Shown here piece after piece: positions 33,632-43,074 of a stretch of DNA of 64,000 nt. The position numbers and the translations under genes were made by a program. This DNA is from Runella salmonicolor (lineage in GTDB: Bacteria > Bacteroidota > Bacteroidia > Cytophagales > Spirosomataceae), in assembly GCF_024158025.1 (NCBI RefSeq), contig NZ_JAMZEL010000013.1, forward strand, positions 62,001 to 126,000, read 5' to 3'. Under the pieces are notes generated by a model. It was not told where the DNA came from. It did no database searches and saw only the letters and a program-made list of their open reading frames with translations. Within the stretch, counting starts at the first letter, position 1, and each line of letters opens with the position of its first letter.

Positions 33632-36600
33632 ATGAAAAAACATCTTTACCTAGCCACACTTTTGTGGCTTTGTGCGCTTAGTTCGTGGGCGCAAAGCCGC
33701 TTAACAGGGCGCGTTACCGACGCCGCTGAAAGTATCCCACTTCCAGGGGTAAGTGTCCTACTGAAAGGCACTAACACGGGAGTCACTACCGATGGAGAAG
33801 GTCGATTTAGCCTTCCAAATGCCGCTTCAAACAGTGTATTGGTCGTTTCTTACATTGGTTATATTTCGCAGGAAATCACCGTTGGAAATCGTACGAATAT
33901 TGACGTTGCCTTGGCAGTCGATGTAAAATCACTCTCTGAAGTTGTGGTGACAGGGTATGCCAGTCAACGCAAAAAAGACATTACGGGAGCCGTAACGGTG
34001 GTCAATGCCAAAGAATTGACGGCAGTGCCAGCGGCCAGCGTCACACAGATGCTTCAAGGACGGGCATCGGGGGTAGTAGTTGGAAATGACAACTCTCCTG
34101 GAGGAGGTACCATGGTGCGTATCCGTGGGTTTGGTTCTATCAACAACAACAGCCCGCTGTATGTAATTGACGGTGTCCCTACTCAAGGAACACTTAACCA
34201 GCTCAATCCCAACGATATTGAGTCGATGCAGGTGTTGAAAGATGCTTCTGCCGCTTCTATCTACGGGGCACGTGCCGCCAACGGGGTAGTTATCATTACC
34301 ACCAAAAAAGGTAAAACGGGTGAGCCAAGCATTACGTTTGATTTTTACAGCGGTACGCAACGCCCCGGTAAGATGCTGGATTTGTTGAATACCAAAGAAT
34401 TGGGAGAGTATTTGTATCAATCTGAACTCGGCGCTGGAAAAAACCCGTCGGTTACTTCACCATCGGCCCAGTATAAGTTTGGCCCTAACGGCGAGCAAAC
34501 CATTGCGGATTATATCTATCCAAACGTTTACGGAACGCTTCCTGCCAACTATACTTATACCAACGACATCGCCGACCCTAATTTGGGTAGAACGGCTTTT
34601 AACATCACCAAAGCCAACAAAGAAGGAACCAACTGGCAGGATGTTATTTTTGATCCAGCTCCGATTGCTAACTTCCAAATAGGTGCAACAGGCGGTTCAA
34701 AATCAGGAAAATACGCCATCTCGGCCAATTACTTCAAGCAAGATGGTATTTTGAGATACACGAAGTATGATCGCTACTCATTGCGTGCCAACACCGAATT
34801 TACCAAAGGAAAAGTGACAATCGGTGAGAACTTTACCTTCTCATACGACGAAAGACAGGGTATCACCAACAACGATGAGTCCAACCCCATCATGTTTGCG
34901 ATTCGCGTACACCCCATCATTCCGGTATTTGACATTACGGGCGGTCCGGTAGCGTTGGGCGGAACCAACACATCACCTTACAATGGTTTTGCAGGAAGCC
35001 GGGGCAGTAACTTAGGAAATGCTCCCAACCCATTGGCAAGATTATACCGTGAAAAAGATAACATAACCAAAGGCTCACACGTATTTGGAAACGTATTTGC
35101 CGAAGCAGAAATTATCCCGGGCTTAAAGGCCAGAACTAGCTTGGGCCTTGAGTATAATCAGTACAACCGCTCCGAGTATTTTCACCGCGACATTGAGGCG
35201 GCTGAAGCAAGAAATGCCAATAGTTTAAACGTAATCAATAACTTTGACCGCTCATTGACGTGGTTCAACACCTTGAATTACAACAAAACCTTTGGTGTTC
35301 ATTCATTGAATGTATTGTTAGGAACCGAAGCTGTTAAAACCTATGCAGTAGGTTTTCAGGCCAGCCGAAGCAGCTTTGCTTTTGATGATTTAGATTATCG
35401 TTATTTGGATGCAGGTTCGGCCGCAGGCTTGAACAACGCTGGCGCGGGTGCAACGTTGAGCTCGCTGTTCTCTCAGTTCGGAAAAGTAAACTACTCGTAC
35501 AAAGAACTTCTCTTGGCCGACTTCACCCTTCGCCGCGACGGTTCTTCCCGTTTCTCGGCGGCCAACCGCTACGGGGTATTCCCCGCGTTTTCGGTGGGTT
35601 TGCGCATGACCGAACTTGCCTTCATGCGGGAAGTGAAGTTTATCAACGATTTGAAAGTACGCGTAGGTTGGGGTAAAACGGGTAACCAGTTGATTCCTAA
35701 CGTGTATAACGCTTATACGCTATACGCTCCCGATCCTTTAAACAACGCGTATGACATCAACGGTACGGGTTCTTCAATTGTCGGTGGATTTGACTTGGTA
35801 CAGTTTGGTAACACAAATGGTAAATGGGAAACAAATACCTCCACTAACTTTGGTATCGACGCCGTTTTATTAAACAACAAAATGGAGTTTGTATTAGACG
35901 TTTATAACCGTCTAACGACCGATATGTTGACCCAAATTGCGATTCCAAGAACGGCGGGTTCGGGTACTATTCCTTACACCAATATCGGTGAAGTGCAAAA
36001 CAGAGGCTTTGACCTTGGTATCAACTTTAGAGATAAAAAAGGTGACTTCCGCTATCAGGTAGGTTTGAATTTTGGGCACTACAAAAACGAAGTGAAGAAA
36101 TTGAACGATGACCCCAACGCCACGGTATTTGGTTTCACCACTCGTTTGCCAGCTATCTCGGCTACCAAAGCAGGCTTGCCCATTGCCAGTTACTATGGAT
36201 ACATCGTGGATGGTGTAATCAAAGATAAAGCAGAAGCCGACGCCGCCCCCAAATTTGGAACTTATACCCGTGAAGGTACTTTCAAATTCAGAGACATCAA
36301 TGGTGACGGTATCATTACGGCTGCCGACCGTACCATCATGGGCAATCCTCACCCTGATTTTACGTACGGTATTAACGTAAATCTTGGCTATAAAAACTGG
36401 GATTTGACAATGTTTGGTCAAGGTGTACAAGGCAACCAAATCTTCAACTATGTGAGATATTGGACTGACTTTAACGTATTCCAAGGCAACAGATCGAAGG
36501 ATATGCTTTACAATTCATGGAAAAAACCAGGTGATGATGCAAAATTGCCCCGCTTGAATTCTGGCGATGCCATCAGTCAGCAGGTTTCTTCTTACTTCCT

Positions 36601-36865
36601 CGAAGACGGCTCGTATTTGCGCCTGAAAAACATTCAGTTGACATATACCCTTCCTTCTTCTCTCTTGAAAAAAGCAGGATTGGCTTCGGCGCAAGTGTAT
36701 GTACAAGGACAAAACATCCTGACGCTTACCAAATACAGCGGACTTGACCCTGACATCAACCTCAGAAGATCAGGTAATGACAACCAGGATATTCACATGG
36801 GTGTTGACGAAGGTGCCTATCCAGTGGCAAAGTCGTACATCGTTGGATTGCGTTTTGGTTTTTAA
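33632..36865 (+). CDS. SusC-like TonB-linked outer-membrane transporter (pair 3)
   Basis: SusC/RagA transporter of 1077 residues. Signal peptide LLWLCALSSWAQ at the N-terminus; then the regulatory-like domain (LTGRVTDAAESIPLPGVSVLL), the plug (VVTGYASQRKKDITG, LQGRASGVVVGND, ASIYGARAANGVVIITTKKG) and a barrel ending SYIVGLRFGF. The VTGY plug signature groups it with pair 1, and its length is almost the same (1077 versus 1076), so the two may be duplicates that diverged. It is 34 bases upstream of its SusD. Confidence 0.93.
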   Translation: MKKHLYLATLLWLCALSSWAQSRLTGRVTDAAESIPLPGVSVLLKGTNTGVTTDGEGRFSLPNAASNSVLVVSYIGYISQEITVGNRTNIDVALAVDVKSLSEVVVTGYASQRKKDITGAVTVVNAKELTAVPAASVTQMLQGRASGVVVGNDNSPGGGTMVRIRGFGSINNNSPLYVIDGVPTQGTLNQLNPNDIESMQVLKDASAASIYGARAANGVVIITTKKGKTGEPSITFDFYSGTQRPGKMLDLLNTKELGEYLYQSELGAGKNPSVTSPSAQYKFGPNGEQTIADYIYPNVYGTLPANYTYTNDIADPNLGRTAFNITKANKEGTNWQDVIFDPAPIANFQIGATGGSKSGKYAISANYFKQDGILRYTKYDRYSLRANTEFTKGKVTIGENFTFSYDERQGITNNDESNPIMFAIRVHPIIPVFDITGGPVALGGTNTSPYNGFAGSRGSNLGNAPNPLARLYREKDNITKGSHVFGNVFAEAEIIPGLKARTSLGLEYNQYNRSEYFHRDIEAAEARNANSLNVINNFDRSLTWFNTLNYNKTFGVHSLNVLLGTEAVKTYAVGFQASRSSFAFDDLDYRYLDAGSAAGLNNAGAGATLSSLFSQFGKVNYSYKELLLADFTLRRDGSSRFSAANRYGVFPAFSVGLRMTELAFMREVKFINDLKVRVGWGKTGNQLIPNVYNAYTLYAPDPLNNAYDINGTGSSIVGGFDLVQFGNTNGKWETNTSTNFGIDAVLLNNKMEFVLDVYNRLTTDMLTQIAIPRTAGSGTIPYTNIGEVQNRGFDLGINFRDKKGDFRYQVGLNFGHYKNEVKKLNDDPNATVFGFTTRLPAISATKAGLPIASYYGYIVDGVIKDKAEADAAPKFGTYTREGTFKFRDINGDGIITAADRTIMGNPHPDFTYGINVNLGYKNWDLTMFGQGVQGNQIFNYVRYWTDFNVFQGNRSKDMLYNSWKKPGDDAKLPRLNSGDAISQQVSSYFLEDGSYLRLKNIQLTYTLPSSLLKKAGLASAQVYVQGQNILTLTKYSGLDPDINLRRSGNDNQDIHMGVDEGAYPVAKSYIVGLRFGF

Positions 36866-36899
36866 TCTTAGTTGACAATCATTATTCTTGAATCATACA

Positions 36900-38663
36900 A
36901 TGAAAAAAATAATCTCATTACTAGTCTTGGTCGGCTTGAGTTTCTCATGTTCTGAGAGCTTCTTTGACCTAAAGCCCCAGGGGCGTGCTTCCTTGGAGCA
37001 GTTAAGTAATAAAAACGGCGTAGGCGCCTTATTGATAGGAGCTTACTCTCTTATGGACGGTGTTGGTGCAGGAAATACGGGACGTCAATCCACGATTTCA
37101 AATTATGTGTTTGGTGGAATCAGTAGCGACGACGCCGTAAAAGGAACCGATGCAGGTGACCAGCCAGAGCAGTCGTTTATCGAACAATACAACTGGCTTT
37201 CTGACAATACCTATTTCCTCGGAAAATGGTGGCACTCTTACGACGGTGTGGCCCGTTGCAACGAAGTGATTCAAATTGTGAGTAGCGCAGCCGTAAAAGA
37301 TATGACCGAGGCTGAAAAAACGCAGGTGATTGCCGAAGCACGTTTTTTGAGAGCGCACTACCACTTTGAAGCCAAAAAAATGTGGAATAAAGTGCCGTTT
37401 ATCGACGAGAAAGTCTACGTTGCTTCTGACCCTAATTCTACAAAAGTGCCTAATACCGAAGATATTTGGCCTAAAATTGAAGCAGATTTTGATTTTGCTG
37501 CCAAAAACCTTCCTGCTGTTCAGGCCCAGAAAGGCCGTGCTACGCAGTGGGCTGCTAAATCGTATTTGGCTAAGGCCATGATTTTTCAGAAAAAATGGGC
37601 GGCAGCAAAAACGTTGTTGGAAGATGTTTTGAAAAATTCGGGTAAAAAACTGGTTGCTAACTACCACGACAATTACAGAACGACGGGCAACAACAATAGC
37701 GAGTCAATTTTTGAAGTTCAGTTTTCGGTCAATGATGGTACCAACGGAAACAACGGAAATGCTGGCGATAACCTAAATTGGCCGTATTCGGCAACGGCTC
37801 CAGGACGTGGGTGCTGCGGTTTTTATCAGCCTTCACACAACTTAGTAAATGCGTTCAAAACCGAAAATGGCCTCCCAATGATTGGCGCTGCGGCTGACGG
37901 TACTGCTGATACCTACAACAAAGTAGATTTACCCAATGACCAAGGAATCACTGCTTCAACGGCATTTACATTGGATAAATCAATTCCAGTTGACCCACGT
38001 TTGGACTGGACGGTGGGTCGTCGTGGTGTGAATTTCCTTGATTGGGGCCCAATGCCTGGCTCTACTTGGATTCGTGACCAAGCCTACGCTGGTCCGTTTA
38101 CGGGTAAAAAATGGATGTATTATTTGTCGGAAGAAAACAGCACTACGCACTCCACAAGTAAGCGTAATGTAAACAATAACTACCGTTTGTTGAAGTTATC
38201 GCACGTTATTTTGTGGTTGGCAGAATGCGAAGTAGAATTGGGCAATTTGGCTGCTGCCGAAGGTTACGTAAACCAAATTCGTTTGCGTGCCAAAAATGGA
38301 TCGGTTCAGGATGCTTCTGTGACGTATCAGATTGAGGCATATCCTGCCGGTACTTTTGCCGCCAAAGGCGCTGATTATGCCCGCAACGCCGTTCGGATGG
38401 AGCAGCGCCTGGAGTTTGCGATGGAAGGCCACCGCTTCTTCGACTTGGTGCGTTGGGGCATTGCCGAAAAAGTGTTGAACAAATATGCCGCCGAAGAATC
38501 AGTACCGGGCACTGAGCCTTCAGGACGTAAGTTCAACAAGCGGGGTTATATGGCTGGAAAAGTATTTACTTCTAAAAACAACTACTTCCCGATTCCTCAG
38601 GATGAAATCCTGAACAGCCAGAAAGATGGCAAGCCTACTTTGACCCAGAACACAGGGTACTAA
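36900..38663 (+). CDS. SusD/RagB-family surface lipoprotein (pair 3)
   Basis: SusD homologue of 587 residues from the ATG at 36900; a TTG twelve bases upstream is open but less likely. Lipobox SFSC (Cys17). Motifs include EARFLRAHYHFEAKKMW and, near the C-terminus, RMEQRLEFAMEGHRFFDLVRWG. The adjacent-cysteine segment GRGCCGFYQPSH matches GNCCGFFQPS of pair 1, a further sign of shared ancestry. A long terminator hairpin follows. Confidence 0.92.
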   Translation: MKKIISLLVLVGLSFSCSESFFDLKPQGRASLEQLSNKNGVGALLIGAYSLMDGVGAGNTGRQSTISNYVFGGISSDDAVKGTDAGDQPEQSFIEQYNWLSDNTYFLGKWWHSYDGVARCNEVIQIVSSAAVKDMTEAEKTQVIAEARFLRAHYHFEAKKMWNKVPFIDEKVYVASDPNSTKVPNTEDIWPKIEADFDFAAKNLPAVQAQKGRATQWAAKSYLAKAMIFQKKWAAAKTLLEDVLKNSGKKLVANYHDNYRTTGNNNSESIFEVQFSVNDGTNGNNGNAGDNLNWPYSATAPGRGCCGFYQPSHNLVNAFKTENGLPMIGAAADGTADTYNKVDLPNDQGITASTAFTLDKSIPVDPRLDWTVGRRGVNFLDWGPMPGSTWIRDQAYAGPFTGKKWMYYLSEENSTTHSTSKRNVNNNYRLLKLSHVILWLAECEVELGNLAAAEGYVNQIRLRAKNGSVQDASVTYQIEAYPAGTFAAKGADYARNAVRMEQRLEFAMEGHRFFDLVRWGIAEKVLNKYAAEESVPGTEPSGRKFNKRGYMAGKVFTSKNNYFPIPQDEILNSQKDGKPTLTQNTGY

Positions 38664-38671
38664 CATATTTC

Positions 38672-38729
38672 TTTTTTATCACAAAAAAGGCTCCGCAGTT
38701 TGCTGTGGGGCTTTTTTTGTGATAAAAAA
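38672..38729 (+). terminator. long terminator hairpin after SusC/SusD pair 3
   Basis: TTTTTTATCACAAAAAAGGC at 38672-38691, with a few more bases, pairs with the complementary stretch to 38729 around the loop near 38699-38702. A T-run follows the GC core (GGCTCCGCAG / CTGTGGGGCT). It is an extended, rho-independent terminator. Confidence 0.82.
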
Positions 38730-38865
38730 CACAAAATAACTTGGTTTTAGATTACTGTTTAAACCATTGAATGGTATGTTTTTCTAAGGAAAGAATGGAC
38801 AAACAAACCAGAGCCAACCAAGGTGTTTGATTTTAATCAATGTGTTATCCTAAACAGTATTAAAT

Positions 38866-39099
38866 ATGAAATCTGATACGAGACTTATGACATTATTAGC
38901 TACAGGACTGCTGATTTACCTGCTTTCAGGGTGCGTAGTAAGTCCGCGTCCCGTGGTTGTTCGTCCTGCTCCGCCTGCTCCTCGTGTCGAAGTGATTCCG
39001 CGCAAGCCATCCCCTCGCCATGTATGGGTGCCCGGGGAGCACCGTTGGCGTAAAAATCACTATGTATGGGTTCCTGGTCATTACCGACGAGTTCGGTAA
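38866..39099 (+). CDS. small lipoprotein with YXWXGH repeats
   Basis: Lipoprotein of 77 residues. The lipobox is LLSGC (Cys23). The C-terminus has two WVPG repeats (HVWVPGEHRW and YVWVPGHYRR), the YXWXGH/WxxGxW repeat family found in the envelopes of many Gram-negative bacteria. The protein is rich in Pro, Arg and Val between lipobox and repeats. The function of the family is unknown. It stands alone between two terminators. Confidence 0.78.
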   Translation: MKSDTRLMTLLATGLLIYLLSGCVVSPRPVVVRPAPPAPRVEVIPRKPSPRHVWVPGEHRWRKNHYVWVPGHYRRVR

Positions 39100-39103
39100 T
39101 GAC

Positions 39104-39134
39104 AAAAAAACTCCGCCACGTGGCGGAGTTTTTT
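39104..39134. terminator. bidirectional terminator between YXWXGH and crtB
   Basis: A perfect ten-base stem (39110-39119 with 39120-39129, core CCGCCAC/GTGGCGG) is flanked by an A-run on the left and a T-run on the right. It serves the rightward lipoprotein gene and the leftward crtB. Confidence 0.85.
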
Positions 39135-39158
39135 GAGGAAAGCAATCGGTACAATTAG

Positions 39159-39995
39159 TTATATCTCAGTGAATCTGAACTGTACGTATGTTTTGGCCAG
39201 CAAGGTCATTTTTTGAAAATCAGGAACTCGAATCCGTACTTCCTGAATACGGGTTGCGGGCGTTTCCTTGATTTTATTGAATAACGTCAGATAATACACA
39301 TACGCCAGATAAACGCCCATACGAGCGCTACGAGGGAGCTGTTTGATGGCACCATAGGCAGCATCAAAGTCTGCCTGAATGTCAGTTTCGATTTGGTGTT
39401 TACTCTCTTTGGTAAATTTCGTAAAATCAACCCCTGGAAAATAAACGCGCCCCCGGTCGACATAGTCACTTTTTAGGTCGCGCAAAAAATTTACTTTCTG
39501 AAAAGCCGCCCCTAAACTACGAGCACCGTCTTTTAGTTGCTCAAACATGGCGTTGTCGCCTTCACAAAATACACGCAAGCACATCAAGCCCACTACTTCT
39601 GCCGAACCATAGATATACTCTTCGTATTTTTCGTCGGTGTATTCCTGTTTGTATAAATCCATTTCCATGCTGTGCAAAAAAGCATTGATCAGGTCATGGT
39701 CAATCTTATATTTGTTAACAATCAGCTGGAAAGAATGCAAAACTGGGTTTAGACTAATACCCGCTTCGATGGCTTCATAGGTATCTTTGATAAATTTTTC
39801 GAGCAGGTATTTTTGATTAAATTCATAAAACGTATCGACAATTTCATCGGCATAGCGTACAAACCCATAGATAGCATAAACAGGTAAACGGAATTTTTTA
39901 TCCAGCGTTTTGATTCCCAGCGTAAACGACGTACTGTACCTCTCGGTAATGAGTTTGCTGCAATCTAGCGTTGTTTGGTCAAACAATTGCTTCAT
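39159..39995 (-). CDS. crtB: phytoene synthase (15-cis-phytoene/squalene synthase family)
   Basis: Isoprenoid synthase of 278 residues that joins two geranylgeranyl diphosphates to phytoene, first step of the carotenoid pathway. The two Asp-rich Mg-binding motifs are visible: D50-E-I-V-D54 in RYADEIVD, and NFLRDLKSDYVDRGR in the second half. The start at 39995 (MKQLFDQTTL) is preferred over an upstream ATG at 40013 because it fits the usual family length and position of motif one. It ends an apparent two-gene operon, 50 bases after crtI. Confidence 0.92.
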   Translation of the reverse strand: MKQLFDQTTLDCSKLITERYSTSFTLGIKTLDKKFRLPVYAIYGFVRYADEIVDTFYEFNQKYLLEKFIKDTYEAIEAGISLNPVLHSFQLIVNKYKIDHDLINAFLHSMEMDLYKQEYTDEKYEEYIYGSAEVVGLMCLRVFCEGDNAMFEQLKDGARSLGAAFQKVNFLRDLKSDYVDRGRVYFPGVDFTKFTKESKHQIETDIQADFDAAYGAIKQLPRSARMGVYLAYVYYLTLFNKIKETPATRIQEVRIRVPDFQKMTLLAKTYVQFRFTEI

Positions 39996-40045
39996 ATAAG
40001 CCGTGCCACGCACGCAGGTTAATGGGTTATTGGAAGATATGATTA

Positions 40046-41521
40046 CTAATTTGGTCCAAACTCTTTGGCTATCTCATCAGCTACTACCAGCCCCGAAATC
40101 AGGGAAGGGGGAACCCCAGGGCCTGGAACAGTGAGCTGTCCTGTATAAAACAAATTATTTAGCTTTTTGTTTTTGAGCGTCGGTTTCAGAAAGGCCGTTT
40201 GCAAGAGGGTATTGGCCAGCCCGTACGCATTTCCTTTGAACGCATTGTAATCTGACTGGAAATCTCGGTGCGCAAAGGTACGTTTATAGACAATGTTGGG
40301 CCGAATGGCTTCCCCTACGTAGGCCTCTAACCGTTCCATCACTACGTTGAAATAACGCTCTCTGATTTCGTCAGTATCGTCCGTCAGTCCCGTTGCCACT
40401 GGAATCAGGATAAAGAGGTTTTCGGAGCCTTCTGGTGCAACCGAGGGGTCGGTTTTTGAGGGCGCCGAAACGTAGAAAAGCGGCTTGCTCGGCCATTGGG
40501 GTTCGGTATAAATTTCGTACGAATGCTGTGAAAAATCTTCGTCAAAGAACAAATTATGATGGAGCAGTTTTGGTATTCTTTTGTTGACCCCCACATAATA
40601 AAGCAGCGAAGATGGGGCAAGTGTTTTTTTGTTCCAATACGCTTCAGAATAATTTCGATATTCACCCAGTAATTTTGAATCTACATGGTGATAATCAGCC
40701 CCTGCCACCACGACGTCGGCCTCAAAAATGTCGCTATCGGTGATTATCTTCTTTGCGCTGCGATTGGTTACTTCGATTTTCGTTACATTCTGATTTAGCT
40801 TTATTTTTACACCTTTTTCTTCCGCCAGTGCCACCATTCCTTTCACGATTTCATACATACCGCCCATCGGGTACCAAGTTCCCATGGTTATCTCGGCGTA
40901 GTTCATGAGGCTGTACATGGCCGGTGTATTTTCGGAGGTGGCCCCTAAAAACAAAATGGGAAATTCCATCAATTGCAACAATTTAGGGTCCGTAAAAAAC
41001 TTACGAATATGCTCCGAAAATGACTGCAATACGTCCATGCGCCCCAAATCATACAACAGTTTAAGGCTTACAAACTCCGTAATGCTGCGACTTGGCTTCC
41101 AAACAAATTTGTTCATGCCCACGTCATATTTGTACGAAGCCTGTTTCAGAAATGCGTCCAATCGCGCACCGCTTCCTGGTTCTATGCTTTCAAAAAGCTG
41201 TTTGAGCGCCTCGATTCCCGCTGGAATTGCAACGGTGGTTTTTTGGTCAAAAATAACCGCGTAAGAGGGGTCGAGTCGGACCAGATGATAATAATCCGAT
41301 GGTTTTTTGCCGAATTTACCGAAATAGGTTTCAAATACATCGGGCATCCAATACCAACTCGGGCCCATATCGAAAGTAAACCCCTCGGCTTCAAACACCC
41401 GAGCGCGTCCTCCCGGAACCGAATTTTTCTCTAAGATAGTAACATCAAACCCTTTGTCGGCTAGGCGGGTAGCGGCCGAAAGCCCCGCAAATCCAGCGCC
41501 GATAACAATTACTTTTTTCAA
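40046..41521 (-). CDS. crtI: phytoene desaturase (CrtI family)
   Basis: FAD-dependent carotenoid desaturase of 491 residues. The N-terminal dinucleotide fold GAGFAGLSAATRLADKG (8-24) is complete, and the C-terminal region PGPGVPPSLISGLVVADE is characteristic of CrtI. It desaturates phytoene toward neurosporene or lycopene at the membrane. With crtB it gives the first steps of a carotenoid or flexirubin-associated pigment. Cyclase, ketolase or hydroxylase genes are not in the window, so the final pigment cannot be told. Confidence 0.92.
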   Translation of the reverse strand: MKKVIVIGAGFAGLSAATRLADKGFDVTILEKNSVPGGRARVFEAEGFTFDMGPSWYWMPDVFETYFGKFGKKPSDYYHLVRLDPSYAVIFDQKTTVAIPAGIEALKQLFESIEPGSGARLDAFLKQASYKYDVGMNKFVWKPSRSITEFVSLKLLYDLGRMDVLQSFSEHIRKFFTDPKLLQLMEFPILFLGATSENTPAMYSLMNYAEITMGTWYPMGGMYEIVKGMVALAEEKGVKIKLNQNVTKIEVTNRSAKKIITDSDIFEADVVVAGADYHHVDSKLLGEYRNYSEAYWNKKTLAPSSLLYYVGVNKRIPKLLHHNLFFDEDFSQHSYEIYTEPQWPSKPLFYVSAPSKTDPSVAPEGSENLFILIPVATGLTDDTDEIRERYFNVVMERLEAYVGEAIRPNIVYKRTFAHRDFQSDYNAFKGNAYGLANTLLQTAFLKPTLKNKKLNNLFYTGQLTVPGPGVPPSLISGLVVADEIAKEFGPN

Positions 41522-41607
41522 GGTATAAGACTTTTTTTATTGTAAACTTCCAAAAGGGGGTGACGGTTTGAGAACATACGTAAAAAATGACGCCGTCGTG
41601 CAAATTG

Positions 41608-42888
41608 CTATTGCTTATAGACTACGCCATCTTTCATCACGAACGTAACGTTTTGGAGCGTTTTGATGTTTTGAAGCGGATTTTCGTCGGTGGCAATGAT
41701 GTCGGCGTATTTGCCTTTGGTGATGCTTCCCATGTTGTCCTGTTCTCCTAAAATTTGGGCAGGAACCACCGTTGCCGATTTTATAGCCTCCATGGGGGGC
41801 ATTCCGACTTCGGTCATGTATTCAAATTCTTTGGCATTTTTGCCGTGGGGGTACACGCCACCGTCGGTACCAAAGGCAATTTTTACCCCAGCTTTGTAGG
41901 CTTTCTCAAAAGTTTTTTGAATCAAAGGCCCAATTTCCAGCGCCTTCATGCGCACAAAAGGGTGGTAATAGCCAGGCACTTTGGCGGAGTCGGCGGCAGT
42001 ACGCCCAGCGATGATGGTCGGGACGTAGTAAGCCCCCATTTTCTTGAACAACTCAATGGCTTCATCGTCCATGTATGTGCCGTGCTCAATGGTAGTTACG
42101 CCTGCTCTGAGGGCGCGTTTCATGCCGTCGGTTCCGTGGGCGTGTGCCGCTACGTGAAACCCATAATCTTTGGCGGTCTGCACAATGGCCGAGATTTCGT
42201 TTTCGGTAAACTGCGGTGCCTTACCGCTTTTGGCAATGCTTAATACGCCCCCAGTAGCCGTGATTTTGATACAATCTGAACCATCTTTGTAGCGTTGACG
42301 TACGGCTTTTCGGCCTTCATCGGGGCTGTCAACGATTGCATCAGTGACTTTATCTGGAACACTGTACATGTTGCTGAGTCCGTTGGTGGGGTCGCCGTGC
42401 CCGCCCGTGGTGGCGATGGTCTGGCCCGACGTAAAAATGCGTGGCCCTGTCACCAAGCCTTTGTTGATGGCATTGCGAAGGGAAATGTTTACGCCCGTGC
42501 CTCCCAAATCTCGTACGGCCGTAAAACCCGCCATGAGCGTAGTAAGAGCGTGTTTTTGGGCTTCAAAGGCAATGTCGGCCGAGTTGTTGCTGAGCCGTTT
42601 GAGGTATTGGTCTCGGCTGGTTTCGCTTTCGATGTGTACGTGCATATCGGTCAGGCCGGGCAAAACCGTTTTGTTTTTTAGGTCAATCAGTTTATCGCCT
42701 GTTAGCGCTTTGGTATAGCCTTTTTCAACGGCCGTAATTCGATTTTTTTCGACGATAATTGTGGTCTGCTCTTGGGCGGCATCACTGACTCCGTCGATTA
42801 GTTTTCCGCAATAAATCAGCGTTCGTTGGGCATGGGCGTAATTTGCCGCCGCAAAAAAGAGTCCCGCAAAAAGCAAACGTTTTCTCAT
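41608..42888 (-). CDS. secreted amidohydrolase (imidazolonepropionase-like)
   Basis: Exported metal-dependent hydrolase of 426 residues from the ATG at 42888; an open extension to 42912 lacks signal features. The signal peptide ends ANYAHA|Q. The metal-binding pair is H83-V-H85 in DMHVHIES, with further ligand regions in AAHAHGTDG, TTIEHGTYMD and FGTDGGVYPHG. It belongs to the amidohydrolase superfamily, which hydrolyses C-N bonds (for example in cyclic amides, dipeptides or prolyl peptides). The exact substrate is open. It is a single gene with a spacer of more than 80 bases on the crtI side. Confidence 0.82.
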   Translation of the reverse strand: MRKRLLFAGLFFAAANYAHAQRTLIYCGKLIDGVSDAAQEQTTIIVEKNRITAVEKGYTKALTGDKLIDLKNKTVLPGLTDMHVHIESETSRDQYLKRLSNNSADIAFEAQKHALTTLMAGFTAVRDLGGTGVNISLRNAINKGLVTGPRIFTSGQTIATTGGHGDPTNGLSNMYSVPDKVTDAIVDSPDEGRKAVRQRYKDGSDCIKITATGGVLSIAKSGKAPQFTENEISAIVQTAKDYGFHVAAHAHGTDGMKRALRAGVTTIEHGTYMDDEAIELFKKMGAYYVPTIIAGRTAADSAKVPGYYHPFVRMKALEIGPLIQKTFEKAYKAGVKIAFGTDGGVYPHGKNAKEFEYMTEVGMPPMEAIKSATVVPAQILGEQDNMGSITKGKYADIIATDENPLQNIKTLQNVTFVMKDGVVYKQ

Positions 42889-42993
42889 GGATAATTTGGT
42901 CGTTAGGTTCATTGTAATGAATATTTTACCTAAATAAAGCGTTTTTTCGTCTCAAATGGAAACGGAGAAGGAAAGTAGTATACTGATATGTCC

Positions 42994-43033
42994 ATAAAAA
43001 AACTCCCTGGTCGTGTTGCCACGACCAGGGAGT
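42994..43033 (-). terminator. terminator of SusD pair 4 (minus strand)
   Basis: ACTCCCTGGTCGTG (43002-43015) pairs perfectly with CACGACCAGGGAGT (43020-43033) around a four-base loop. In the minus-strand sense the stem is followed by a run of seven T residues, so it terminates the SusC/SusD pair 4 transcript. Confidence 0.88.
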
Positions 43034-43074
43034 CAAATAATTGGATACTAAACCGTACAATTATTGCTGCTGAG